24,949 bases of DNA from Bacteroidales bacterium UBA6397 (GTDB taxonomy: Bacteria > Bacteroidota > Bacteroidia > Bacteroidales > UBA932): positions 1-24,949 of the forward strand of contig DJQB01000001.1 of the NCBI GenBank assembly GCA_002439875.1, written 5' to 3'. Numbering within the stretch: position 1 is the stretch's first letter; each line of letters opens with the position of its first letter. Positions 1 through 7,172 of the stretch are shown in pieces. The position numbers were made by a program, and so were the translations under genes. The notes beneath the pieces were generated by a model, which had not been told where the DNA came from, ran no database searches, and saw only the letters and a list, made by a program, of their open reading frames with translations.

Positions 1-16
1 GTTATTATATTATGAA

Positions 17-1225
17 TTACTTTGTAATTTCTTCCAACCTACCGGTGTACTCCCTTATCAGATCCACCGTGTTTCTGTCCGAAAGATAAACCCCGTTGAG
101 TCCCTGGGCCTCCTGCGAAGGATCCCCGCAAAGGTCATCTCCCTCCTGCCATGTCTCGTGAGTCTGTCTGGCCACACCGCTCCAGCTCCAGAAATTGCAG
201 CCAGCGAGAAGCCCGTCTTCTGAGGCAGACTTGACAATTTCATTGAATATGAGAGCATAGTAGTCGTTTCTTCCTTCCACTGTGGCGGTTTTTCTCCAGT
301 CCTGCCCGTCACGAGGATAACCGAACTCCTCGACTACCACCATCTTGCCAAGATCCCCGGCGATTTCCAGATGGCGTCCAAGGTACTCGAGGGTCCTGCT
401 TCTGACAAGTTCTGGATCCACGGCTGCCTCTCCGTCCTTGATCCAGCCCCAGTTGAAAGGCCAGATGTGGACTGTGATGTAGTCGATGTAAGGGCAGTCG
501 TTGAGCCTTCTGCAAAGGTCATAGTCTCCGTCATTGCAGCCCATGGCGCCTTCGTTACCAGTGCTCACAAGATGGTTGGAATCCAGGGATTTGATGAGCT
601 TCGCTGTTCCTTGAATATAATCGACGAATGCCTCGACCTTGGCTGAGTCAGTGCTGAACGGCCTCGGCTCGTTGCAGATCTGCCATGCGAAGATGGCCGG
701 GTTCTGTGAATATCTTTCCACATACTTACGGACATGTTCACGGAAGAGCTCCACTGCCTTCTCATTCGCTGCAAACTCAGCCATCGCGCACATGTAAGGC
801 CAGTAGCCATCGACGGCTGGATGAGGCTGATGTCCGGTCCCTGCTGCCTCAAGATAGGAACGGTAACCGGTCGGACTCCATTCCCATGCATTATTAAGGT
901 ACAGAACCGCAGCCATGTCCCGTTTCTCCAGTTCGGAAAGCAGGATGTCCATCCCCTCGAAATTCTCCTCGGTGGCGCAGACTCTGATGTTCGTCAGGCC
1001 AAGAGCCTTGAGTGAATCCAGTTCAGTAGCGAGACGCCCCGGATCACTCACTGCGATGTCAGAGGCGTACCAGACATTGGTTCCGATGAAGCGCACCGGC
1101 TTCCCGGCCTTGACGAAGCGGGAATCTTTAACGCTGAAAAAGTCGGGACCGCCAGAGTGACCAACGCAGGAAACCATTGTGATCAAGCAGATTACAACTG
1201 CTGAAATTAATTGAATACGTTTCAA
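17..1225 (-). CDS. GH5-family endo-beta-1,4-mannanase, lipoprotein
   Basis: Secreted glycoside hydrolase that would cut internal beta-1,4-mannosidic bonds of mannan. The N-terminus has two basic residues, a hydrophobic core and a lipobox ending at Cys20 (ITMVSC), so it is probably membrane-anchored on the periplasmic or surface side. The clan GH-A signature is clear: FIGTN near residue 47, an acid/base Glu in CNEPRPF (about E186), a VHIWPFNWGW segment near 252-261, and a nucleophile Glu in VVVEEFGYP (about E300). The 402-residue length is normal for bacterial GH5 mannanases. The only start that keeps the full signal peptide is a TTG at 1225, because an in-frame stop lies three codons upstream and the nearby ATG at 1232 is in another frame. 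A good promoter lies 20 bases upstream. It follows an AraC gene on the same strand, and a 2-epimerase sits beyond that. Mannan specificity is inferred from overall resemblance and context; another GH5 activity is possible. Confidence 0.85.
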   Translation of the reverse strand: MKRIQLISAVVICLITMVSCVGHSGGPDFFSVKDSRFVKAGKPVRFIGTNVWYASDIAVSDPGRLATELDSLKALGLTNIRVCATEENFEGMDILLSELEKRDMAAVLYLNNAWEWSPTGYRSYLEAAGTGHQPHPAVDGYWPYMCAMAEFAANEKAVELFREHVRKYVERYSQNPAIFAWQICNEPRPFSTDSAKVEAFVDYIQGTAKLIKSLDSNHLVSTGNEGAMGCNDGDYDLCRRLNDCPYIDYITVHIWPFNWGWIKDGEAAVDPELVRSRTLEYLGRHLEIAGDLGKMVVVEEFGYPRDGQDWRKTATVEGRNDYYALIFNEIVKSASEDGLLAGCNFWSWSGVARQTHETWQEGDDLCGDPSQEAQGLNGVYLSDRNTVDLIREYTGRLEEITK

Positions 1226-1249
1226 GTGCCATTAATTTTGTTACGGATG

Positions 1250-1281
1250 CAAAATTACGCACATACTGAAACGAAAACAAA
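1250..1281 (-). promoter_or_regulatory. Bacteroidetes-type promoter of the mannanase gene
   Basis: On the minus strand, a -33 TTTG (1278-1281) and a -7 TAATTTTG (1250-1257) are separated by 20 bases, an excellent match to the Bacteroidetes housekeeping sigma pattern. It predicts transcription start near 1246 and a leader of about 20 bases before the TTG start at 1225. The araC gene ends just upstream at 1313, so the mannanase can be expressed independently of araC read-through. Confidence 0.65.
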
Positions 1282-1312
1282 TACAATTTTGATAAATAAT
1301 GCAAATTATCCG

Positions 1313-2188
1313 CTACACGATGACTTTCTTCTTCTTGTACATCGAGCGGAACTCATGAGGCGTGACACCCTTGCGCGCCTTGAATACCCTGTTGAAGTTG
1401 GACAGGTTGTTGAATCCGCACGCATAGCAGATCTCCGAGACGTTGGACGTTGTGTCGACAAGCGCCCTCGCGGCATTGCCAAGCCGGATGTCAATCAGAT
1501 AAGAAGACAGTGTCTTGCCGGTGCGGAGCCTGAAAAAGCGGCTGAAGGAGCTTGGGCTCATCCCCACGAGGTCAGCAAGTTCGGGCAATGTGATGTCCTC
1601 AGCGTAATGCTGGTTGATATATTCCTTGACCTTCATCACCCTGCGGCTCTCAGTGTCCCTCGGAGAATGGGCGAACGAACTGCTGGCCAACTCCTTGGAC
1701 TCACTGTGCGAAAGGATATAAAGCAAATGGAGACAGCCAATGAACTGCACGAATGCGTCCTTCTCGTTGACCACGGAGTTGATCTGGGAATATGCCTGCA
1801 TGATGGATCCGAGCGGGAACGCGAGCCCATGGCTGGCCCTATCCAGCATCCTCCTGATGCTGGCGAACTGATTACGTTCAAGAAGCCCACCGCTGAACAG
1901 ATCCGGGGAGAACTGGATTGTTATCTCCCTTATGTCTGGAGATGTGCACGCGTCCTGTTCCCAGACATGCTCCAGATTCTCGCCGGCGATCAGGACAAGG
2001 TCATATTCTCCTATCGTCTCGACGCTGTCCCCGACGATGCGACGCACCCCGGATGCGTTCTGTATGAAGTTCAACTCATATTCCCTGTGCCTGTGGAGCG
2101 GGTAGGTGAACTCTTTCTTGTGCCTCTCCACGATGTAGAAGCAATCCCGTTGGGAAAGACCGGATATTTCAGAAAACACTTGTGACAT
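1313..2188 (-). CDS. AraC-family transcriptional regulator (cupin sensor)
   Basis: Soluble AraC-type regulator. The N-terminal half is a cupin-like sugar-sensing domain (PLHRHREYELNFI, then a beta-rich stretch with GEYDLVLIAGENLEHVW). The C-terminal hundred residues hold the two helix-turn-helix units (ITLPELADLVGMSPSSFSRFFR and VSEICYACGFNNLSNFNRVFK) followed by the usual GVTPHEFR end. An ATG exists at 2218, but a TATATTTG -7 element at 2196-2203 lies inside that extension, and the cupin homology begins only at FYIVERHKKEF. The ATG at 2188 (MSQVFSEIS, 291 residues) is therefore preferred. The gene sits between the mannanase (downstream, same strand) and the 2-epimerase (divergent, about 90 bases away), so it is a good candidate for their sugar-responsive regulator. 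The ligand is not visible from sequence. Confidence 0.88.
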   Translation of the reverse strand: MSQVFSEISGLSQRDCFYIVERHKKEFTYPLHRHREYELNFIQNASGVRRIVGDSVETIGEYDLVLIAGENLEHVWEQDACTSPDIREITIQFSPDLFSGGLLERNQFASIRRMLDRASHGLAFPLGSIMQAYSQINSVVNEKDAFVQFIGCLHLLYILSHSESKELASSSFAHSPRDTESRRVMKVKEYINQHYAEDITLPELADLVGMSPSSFSRFFRLRTGKTLSSYLIDIRLGNAARALVDTTSNVSEICYACGFNNLSNFNRVFKARKGVTPHEFRSMYKKKKVIV

Positions 2189-2195
2189 AATATGG

Positions 2196-2203
2196 CAAAT
2201 ATA
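2196..2203 (-). promoter_or_regulatory. Putative -7 element of the araC gene
   Basis: TATATTTG on the minus strand matches TAnnTTTG. It predicts a transcript starting near 2192, only a few bases before the ATG at 2188. No clear TTTG is present near -33. The element argues against the upstream ATG at 2218. Confidence 0.4.
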
Positions 2204-2267
2204 ATACTTTTTTAACAATTATTTAACGTATTAGGCCGACTGGATTCCTATCTCACGAGGTTTTTGA

Positions 2268-2275
2268 TAACTTTG
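2268..2275 (+). promoter_or_regulatory. Putative -7 element of the 2-epimerase gene
   Basis: TAACTTTG matches TAnnTTTG, and its last base lies only 4 bases before the ATG at 2280. If used, transcription would start at or next to the start codon, giving a leaderless message. No TTTG is present near -33, so it would probably need an activator such as the divergent AraC protein. Confidence 0.35.
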
Positions 2276-2279
2276 GGGT

Positions 2280-3449
2280 ATGGACAGAAAATCAATTCTA
2301 GCGGAATTGGAGGGAGACATCCTTCCGTTCTGGATGGACAGGATGACCGACCCGAAGGGAGGTTTCTATGGAAGGATCACAGGAGACGGCACATTGATGC
2401 CGGAAGCGGAGAAAGGAGCAATACTCAACTCCCGCATTCTCTGGACTTTCGCTTCGGCATACAGGGTTCTTCGTAAAAAGGAATATCTCAACACGGCCAT
2501 CAGGGCCTACCATGAGATACGCGACCGCTTCACTGACAAGGAATATGGCGGCATTTTCTGGAGCATCGACTCCGAAGGGCAGCCGAAGGACACAAAAAAG
2601 CAGTTCTACGCAATTGCCTTCGCGATCTACGGATTGGCTGAATATTCCAGGGCCACCGGAGACTTGGAAGCCTTGGAACTTGCCAAGTCTTTCTACCACG
2701 ACATAGAGGCTCACAGTAACGACGGAGACGGCTACATCGAGGCCTGCACCCGCGAATGGGGCGTGATCCAGGACATGCGCCTTTCCGACAAGGATCAGAA
2801 CGACGCCAAGACCATGAACACCCACCTGCATATTCTCGAAGGTTATACAAACCTTTACAGGGTGTGGAAAGACACCGGGCTGAGGGAAAGGCTCGTCGGA
2901 CTCATAGGCATATTCTTAGATAAGATCATCCGTACGGACGGGCACCTAGGACTTTTCTTCGGTGTCGATTGGACGCCGCATTCCACAACAGTTTCCTACG
3001 GCCACGACATCGAGGCGTCATGGCTGCTTGACGAGGCCGCCGAAGTGCTGGGCAACAAGGACTTGACCGCCAAAGTCAAGTCAGTCTGCGCAAAAGTCGC
3101 CGCTGCCGCGATGGAAGGTTTCACCCCCGAAGGCGGAATGGTTTATGAATATGATCCCGCGACAGGCCATCTGGATTCCGACCGTCATTGGTGGGTCCAG
3201 GCCGAGACCGTCGTCGGCTGCCTCAACCAGTATCATAAAACCGGTGAGGTCAAATGGCTCGAATCCGCCGACAATGAATGGTCTTTCATCCGCCTCCACC
3301 TGATCCGCCCCGGCGGGGAATGGTACTGGAGCGTCCGTCCTGACGGCACCCCGAACACAACCGACGACCTCGCCGGCTTCTGGAAATGCCCCTACCACAA
3401 CGGCCGCATGTGCCTTGAGGTCATTGAAAGAACACTTCAAATAAATTAA
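2280..3449 (+). CDS. Cellobiose/mannobiose 2-epimerase (AGE superfamily)
   Basis: Cytoplasmic epimerase of the N-acylglucosamine 2-epimerase superfamily that inverts C2 of the reducing-end sugar of a beta-1,4 disaccharide (cellobiose to glucosyl-mannose, mannobiose to mannosyl-glucose). The 389-residue length matches cellobiose 2-epimerases, and there is no signal peptide. Residues expected in the (alpha/alpha)6 barrel are present: R52 (SRILWTF), H182 and H184 (NTHLHILEGY), H242 and E245 (SYGHDIEASW), H303 with W304 and W305 (DRHWWVQAE), E309, and H373 (PYHNGR). H242 and H373 are the likely general acid/base pair. It is divergent from araC and one gene away from a mannanase, so mannobiose is the likeliest natural substrate. 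In known Bacteroides pathways the product is cleaved by a GH130 mannosyl-glucose phosphorylase, which is not seen in this window. Confidence 0.87.
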   Translation: MDRKSILAELEGDILPFWMDRMTDPKGGFYGRITGDGTLMPEAEKGAILNSRILWTFASAYRVLRKKEYLNTAIRAYHEIRDRFTDKEYGGIFWSIDSEGQPKDTKKQFYAIAFAIYGLAEYSRATGDLEALELAKSFYHDIEAHSNDGDGYIEACTREWGVIQDMRLSDKDQNDAKTMNTHLHILEGYTNLYRVWKDTGLRERLVGLIGIFLDKIIRTDGHLGLFFGVDWTPHSTTVSYGHDIEASWLLDEAAEVLGNKDLTAKVKSVCAKVAAAAMEGFTPEGGMVYEYDPATGHLDSDRHWWVQAETVVGCLNQYHKTGEVKWLESADNEWSFIRLHLIRPGGEWYWSVRPDGTPNTTDDLAGFWKCPYHNGRMCLEVIERTLQIN

Positions 3450-3526
3450 AACAGCATCCAAGGCACAACAAAAAACAATCTTAGAGGATTTCTATCAATG
3501 ATTGCTCAAGTTCATCAGAACAAAAA

Positions 3527-5170
3527 CTACTTGTAGAGGAAGCGCTTGATGCTCATCTTAGGTGTCTTCTCGAACGGCTGGTCGACAATCTCGACCTTGG
3601 TGATCTGGCTGTAATTCGGAAGGCGCTTGTTGGAGTTGACACGGATCTTTTCAGGAAGATCGGCGACAGCCTCCTGGTCTAGGTTGTCTTTCTTGAGAGC
3701 CTCCTGATCAAGGTAAACCAAAGCGACAAGTTTCGAGGCACGGTCAACCACAACAGACTCCTGGACGTAAGGTTGGTTGTTCACCACTGCCTCGACCTCC
3801 TCAGGATAGATGTTCTGGCCGTTGGCGGAGAGGATCATCGACTTGCTGCGGCCTTTGATGTAGAGATTGCCCTTGGCATCGAACAGACCGAGGTCTCCGG
3901 TATGGAGGAACCCGTCCTCGGTGAAGGCGTTGGCGGAAGCCTCCGGATTTTTATAATACCCAATACAGATGTTGTCCCCTTTCGCCTGGATCTCACCGAC
4001 AATGTGTTGAGGATCATCGGAATCAATCCTCACTGTGGCGCAGTCAACCGGTTTTCCGCAGGATCCGGCGACATATTCCTTGCTTCCCGCATATGCCAGC
4101 AGAGGAGCAGCCTCGGTCATACCGTAACCGACAGTGTAAGGAAGGTGTATCTTCTGGAACCATTTCTCGATCTCCGGGTTCACAGGCGCGCCACCCATGA
4201 CGAACTCCTCGATCTCCCCGCCAAAGGCATTCATCAATCCTTCGCATATCTTGTTGAATATAATCTTGTTGACACCAGGAATTTTAGTAAGAAACCTGAT
4301 AAGCGGCTTGTCCAGCACAGGCTTAACCTTAGACTTGAAGATTTTTTCCATCACCAGTGGTACAGTGATGAGCTGGTAAGGCTTGACCTCCTGAAAAGCC
4401 TTCATCAGGGTGCTAGGGGTCGGGGTTTTGCCCAGCCAGTAGATTGACGTTCCGTTGCAGAGCGGGTAGATGAACTCGGTGACAAGGCCGTACATGTGGG
4501 CCATCGGGAGCATCGAGATCATGCGTTTCTTGTCCGAAGCCGGACGGTGAACCTGACTGAACTCAATCGTGGCGCTGAAGTTCCTGTAGGTCAGCATCAC
4601 ACCCTTAGGATTTCCGGTGGAGCCGGAAGTGTAGTTGATCACGGCGAGGTCATCCCAATTGTCGGTCGGATAGACAACGTCCCCGGGACCGAATCCGCCA
4701 GGGTACTTCTGGGTGAGGAGGTTGTCTATGTTGTCCCAAATCTCCTCAATCTCCGGCTTGCGGCAGTAGAGGATTTTGAGGTTGTCCACATCCATCACGA
4801 CCTTCACCTCAGGCATCTTGGTGATGTCCAGTTTCGACCACTTGTCGGCATTGGTCAGAAGGACTATGCTGTCGGAATGGTTCACGAGCTTCTCCACACT
4901 TTCCGGGGTGAAGTCCGCGAGAATCGGGACAATGACCGCCTCGTAGGTGTTCACTGCCAGATAGGCCATTCCCCAGCGGGCGCTGTTGCGGGCCCAAAGG
5001 GCAATGTGCTGCCCTTTCTTCAGTCCGGCTTTCTCGAAAAAGATATGAAACTTCTCGATCAAGGTAGCCATCTGGGAATAAGTCAACGACTCCCCACCCA
5101 AAGTGTTGAGGGCGGATTTGTTCCAGTATTTTCTTGTCGCGTTCTGTAATCGGGTTAAATAGTGGTCCAT
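3527..5170 (-). CDS. AMP-dependent acyl-CoA synthetase (FadD-like)
   Basis: Adenylate-forming ligase that activates a carboxylic acid, probably a fatty acid, to its CoA thioester through an acyl-AMP intermediate. All family signatures are present in order: the P-loop TSGSTGNPKG near residues 181-190, YGMTEAAP near 350, HTGDLG near 425, and the hinge and A10 region GRSKSMILSANGQNIYPEE, followed by a C-terminal KTPKMSIKRFLYK with the expected lysine. The frame is open from a GTG at 5176, but the ATG at 5170 is preferred because it gives a leader of about 22 bases from a strong promoter. The length of about 547 residues is normal for bacterial long-chain acyl-CoA ligases. It is divergent from a HAD phosphatase and has no fatty-acid genes beside it, so the exact acyl chain is unknown. 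Confidence 0.88.
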   Translation of the reverse strand: MDHYLTRLQNATRKYWNKSALNTLGGESLTYSQMATLIEKFHIFFEKAGLKKGQHIALWARNSARWGMAYLAVNTYEAVIVPILADFTPESVEKLVNHSDSIVLLTNADKWSKLDITKMPEVKVVMDVDNLKILYCRKPEIEEIWDNIDNLLTQKYPGGFGPGDVVYPTDNWDDLAVINYTSGSTGNPKGVMLTYRNFSATIEFSQVHRPASDKKRMISMLPMAHMYGLVTEFIYPLCNGTSIYWLGKTPTPSTLMKAFQEVKPYQLITVPLVMEKIFKSKVKPVLDKPLIRFLTKIPGVNKIIFNKICEGLMNAFGGEIEEFVMGGAPVNPEIEKWFQKIHLPYTVGYGMTEAAPLLAYAGSKEYVAGSCGKPVDCATVRIDSDDPQHIVGEIQAKGDNICIGYYKNPEASANAFTEDGFLHTGDLGLFDAKGNLYIKGRSKSMILSANGQNIYPEEVEAVVNNQPYVQESVVVDRASKLVALVYLDQEALKKDNLDQEAVADLPEKIRVNSNKRLPNYSQITKVEIVDQPFEKTPKMSIKRFLYK

Positions 5171-5196
5171 AGTCACAAAATATCAAATTAACTTGG

Positions 5197-5228
5197 CAAA
5201 AATAACCTAAAGTCACGGATCCTTCAAA
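5197..5228 (-). promoter_or_regulatory. Promoter of the acyl-CoA ligase gene
   Basis: On the minus strand, TTTG (5225-5228) and TATTTTTG (5197-5204) are separated by 20 bases, matching the -33/-7 Bacteroidetes consensus. The predicted start is near 5193, 22 bases before the ATG at 5170. The upstream half overlaps the region expected to hold the promoter of the divergent HAD gene. Confidence 0.65.
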
Positions 5229-5239
5229 AGAATAAATAT

Positions 5240-5247
5240 TATATTTG
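5240..5247 (+). promoter_or_regulatory. Putative -7 element of the HAD phosphatase gene
   Basis: TATATTTG on the plus strand fits TAnnTTTG. It predicts a start near 5251 and a leader of about 24 bases to the ATG at 5275. No clear -33 TTTG is visible. It lies 12 bases from the -33 box of the divergent ligase promoter, so the two promoters are packed together. Confidence 0.45.
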
Positions 5248-5274
5248 TAGAAATCGGTTATTTGTGGCGAAATT

Positions 5275-6117
5275 ATGAAGAAAAGACCAATTGTAGCGCT
5301 GATTTATGACTTTGACGGGACTCTTTCTCCCGGAAACATGCAGGAATTCGGATTCATCCAGGCCATCGGAAAGACCCCGGAGGAGTTCTGGAAAATGAGT
5401 GACGGGCTGGCTGTCGGGCAGGACGCGAGCAACGTTCTATCCTATATGAAAATGATGTTCGATGAGGCAAAGAAGAACGGGATAACCCTCCGCCGGAGAG
5501 ACTTCCGCAAGTTCGGCCGCCACATACAACTTTTCGACGGAGTGAAAGAGTGGTTCAAGATGATCAATGAATATGGCGATGCGCACGGTGTCCAGATCGA
5601 GCACTACATCAACTCCTCCGGTCTGAAGGAGATCATCGAGGGCAGCCCGATCGCCAAGGAATTCAAGCACATCTTCGCATGCTCCTTCATGTACAACAAG
5701 GAGGGCGAGGCCGAGTGGCCGGGAATCGCGGTTGACTACACGGCCAAGACCCAGTACATCTTCAAGATCAACAAGGGAATCTTCAGCGCCCACGACAACA
5801 AGATGGTCAACGAGAGCATAGCCGAGGACAAGAAGCGGATTCCCTACCCTCAGATGATCTACTTCGGTGACGGGGAGACCGACATTCCGTGCATGAAGAT
5901 CGTCACGATGTTCGGCGGGCATGCGATCGCCGTCTATGATGAGGGCAACCCGAAGAAGAAAGCTTTCGCCAAGACCCTCCTGCACCAAGGCCGCGTCAAT
6001 TTCACGGTCCCCGCCAACTACACCAAGGAGAGCAAGACCTACAAGGTGGTCTGCGCCATAATCGACAAGATCAAGGCCGACTGTGAGCTCAAGCGGCTGG
6101 GCAAGTCATCTTTTTGA
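5275..6117 (+). CDS. HAD-superfamily phosphatase
   Basis: Soluble haloacid-dehalogenase-type hydrolase of 280 residues, probably a phosphomonoesterase related to phosphoserine phosphatase. Motif I is DFDGTLSP with the nucleophile D12 and acid/base D14. Motif II is the INSSG segment after a helical cap. Motif IV is YFGDGETDIPCMK near residue 198, with the metal-binding acidic residues. No signal peptide or membrane segment is seen. The substrate cannot be read from the sequence. Isoleucine is consistently ATC in this gene (three ATC-TTC pairs), unlike most neighbours that use ATA-TTC, which may reflect higher expression. It is divergent from the acyl-CoA ligase and followed, in the opposite orientation, by the degraded hip locus. 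Confidence 0.82.
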   Translation: MKKRPIVALIYDFDGTLSPGNMQEFGFIQAIGKTPEEFWKMSDGLAVGQDASNVLSYMKMMFDEAKKNGITLRRRDFRKFGRHIQLFDGVKEWFKMINEYGDAHGVQIEHYINSSGLKEIIEGSPIAKEFKHIFACSFMYNKEGEAEWPGIAVDYTAKTQYIFKINKGIFSAHDNKMVNESIAEDKKRIPYPQMIYFGDGETDIPCMKIVTMFGGHAIAVYDEGNPKKKAFAKTLLHQGRVNFTVPANYTKESKTYKVVCAIIDKIKADCELKRLGKSSF

Positions 6118-6153
6118 GTTTTTTATAATCTTGCTCTGATATCCAGGCAGGCA

Positions 6154-6478
6154 CTAAATATTTAACAAAATGTGCGTCTCTATGTAATTGATCATATTCT
6201 GAGGCACTCCACAATTTCTCGCGATATTACTCCAACGGGCAGCGCAGTCACATACTCTGTCAATAATCTCCGCTGAATGCCTAATGTTATTCGCAATCGC
6301 AAATGTGAGAAGATCCTGCCTTGTCAGATTATCAAATTTGCCGTTGATAGACATACGGTTCCAGTCCAATCCGTGTGAAATCATCTGTGTATTCAAACTC
6401 GGCAAGGTTTCTTCGCTCATCCCATCTTACTGTTCCGATATCCTTCCCGAAAAGACTTACTCTAGCGACATCTACCAT
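6154..6478 (-). pseudogene. hipA toxin kinase remnant with internal deletion
   Basis: Only the two ends of a HipA-type serine/threonine kinase remain. From the ATG at 6478 the frame reads the typical HipA N-terminus (SLFGKDIGTVRWDERRN, then FEYTDDFTRIGLEP) and hits a stop at 6332 after 48 codons. In another frame, from about 6355 to the stop at 6154, lies the typical HipA C-terminus (RMSINGKFDNLTRQDLLTFA, then a helix with AEIIDRVCDCAARWSNIA). About 300 central codons, including the whole kinase core, are missing, and the junction near 6355-6366 shifts the frame. The ATG overlaps the end of hipB by 7 bases (ATGGTAG), the normal coupling of a hipBA operon. An apparent 88-residue frame starting at 6420 is just this C-terminal piece with a spurious start. 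It cannot be an active toxin. Confidence 0.8.
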
Positions 6479-6816
6479 TCTGATTTCCCCTTTTCTGTTT
6501 TCTCAGAACCTCTGGCGCGCTTCCGCTGATGTTTTTCAATAGAGTTGACCAACTCATAATATTCATTTGGACTGAGTTTTACCTCTTCTATCAAATCCTG
6601 CAACAAATCGAGGACTCCCAAAACCCTCATCAATCTCAACAGTGAGCCGAATGAACTTATATGCCCACTCTCAATCTTCTTTAAAGTTGATACTGAGACA
6701 CCCGCTAAATTGGACAGGTCCTGCTGTGTTATGTTCTGCTTGAGCCTTATTGACCTAACTTTGCCGCCTATCCTCTGCTGAATCAGGATGTCAGGAAGGC
6801 CATAGATATCCTCCAT
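6472..6816 (-). CDS. HipB-like XRE-family antitoxin/repressor
   Basis: Small DNA-binding protein of 114 residues with one Cro/CI-type helix-turn-helix, roughly residues 15-70: IRLKQNITQQDLSNLAGVS, then STLKKIESGHISSFGSLLRL. A basic, charged tail follows. HipB proteins repress their own operon and bind and neutralise the HipA kinase. This one sits immediately upstream of, and overlaps, a hipA remnant, which identifies the pair. Because hipA is destroyed, the protein would now be an orphan repressor. The region is more AT-rich than its neighbours, in keeping with horizontal origin. A TATGTTTG -7 element lies upstream. Confidence 0.8.
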   Translation of the reverse strand: MEDIYGLPDILIQQRIGGKVRSIRLKQNITQQDLSNLAGVSVSTLKKIESGHISSFGSLLRLMRVLGVLDLLQDLIEEVKLSPNEYYELVNSIEKHQRKRARGSEKTEKGKSEW

Positions 6817-6844
6817 TATAGACTTAAATTAAACCATTAATGTG

Positions 6845-6852
6845 CAAACATA
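6845..6852 (-). promoter_or_regulatory. Putative -7 element of hipB
   Basis: TATGTTTG on the minus strand fits TAnnTTTG and predicts a start near 6841, 25 bases before the hipB ATG. The -33 position lacks TTTG. Two copies of ACCATTAA, at 6833-6840 and 6874-6881, flank the element and could be operator half-sites, but this is a guess. Confidence 0.35.
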
Positions 6853-7172
6853 CAAATAATAGCTTAAATCAGCACCATTAAACAACCATTTCACAAAAAA
6901 AAGATCTGTAATTTAGTTTGAAAAGAAATTTCCACGACTTCCAATTGCACTTTACAAACCAAGAGCACACTGATGTGCCACTCACGATAGTTGGAGGTGA
7001 GGGAGCATGCCTGACCCTATCCTTGGAGGAGGGGGTCAGACACACATAATGGCCTCTCACGACTTTTCACGCCATCCTTATGTGCTTGTGGACAACAATA
7101 AAGCCTTACGGGGACATATAAGGTGGGCACCAGGGACCTCCTATCTGGCAAATGCACTTAGCCACGCTTAGA
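6853..7172 (+). other. Gene-poor intergenic region with a hairpin and imperfect repeats
   Basis: No convincing gene is present; the only short frames have no recognisable character. What it holds is a 12-bp imperfect inverted repeat (7011-7022 with 7028-7039, one mismatch and one G-U pair, 5-base loop), an imperfect 22-base direct repeat (6966-6987 and 7041-7062, 16 of 22 identical), and CACGA at 6933, 6983 and 7058. A weaker 5-bp hairpin (7104-7108 with 7119-7123) lies after the end of the phosphatase gene and could help termination. It separates the end of the long uptake operon from hipB. Confidence 0.45.

Noticed and set aside
1211..2185. 324-codon open frame on the plus strand opposite the araC gene
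   Set aside because: It is the antisense shadow of a clear AraC-family gene; it has no recognisable domain or signal and overlaps the mannanase promoter.
3773..5149. Long plus-strand frames opposite the acyl-CoA ligase
   Set aside because: Shadows of a gene whose family signatures are all on the minus strand.
6154..6420. Separate 88-residue hypothetical gene
   Set aside because: From about residue 20 it matches a HipA C-terminus, and its first residues overlap, out of frame, the HipA N-terminus; it is part of the hipA remnant.
6878..7060. 60-codon minus-strand frame in the intergenic region
   Set aside because: Its composition follows the hairpin and repeats, not coding bias, and it has no domain or promoter of its own.
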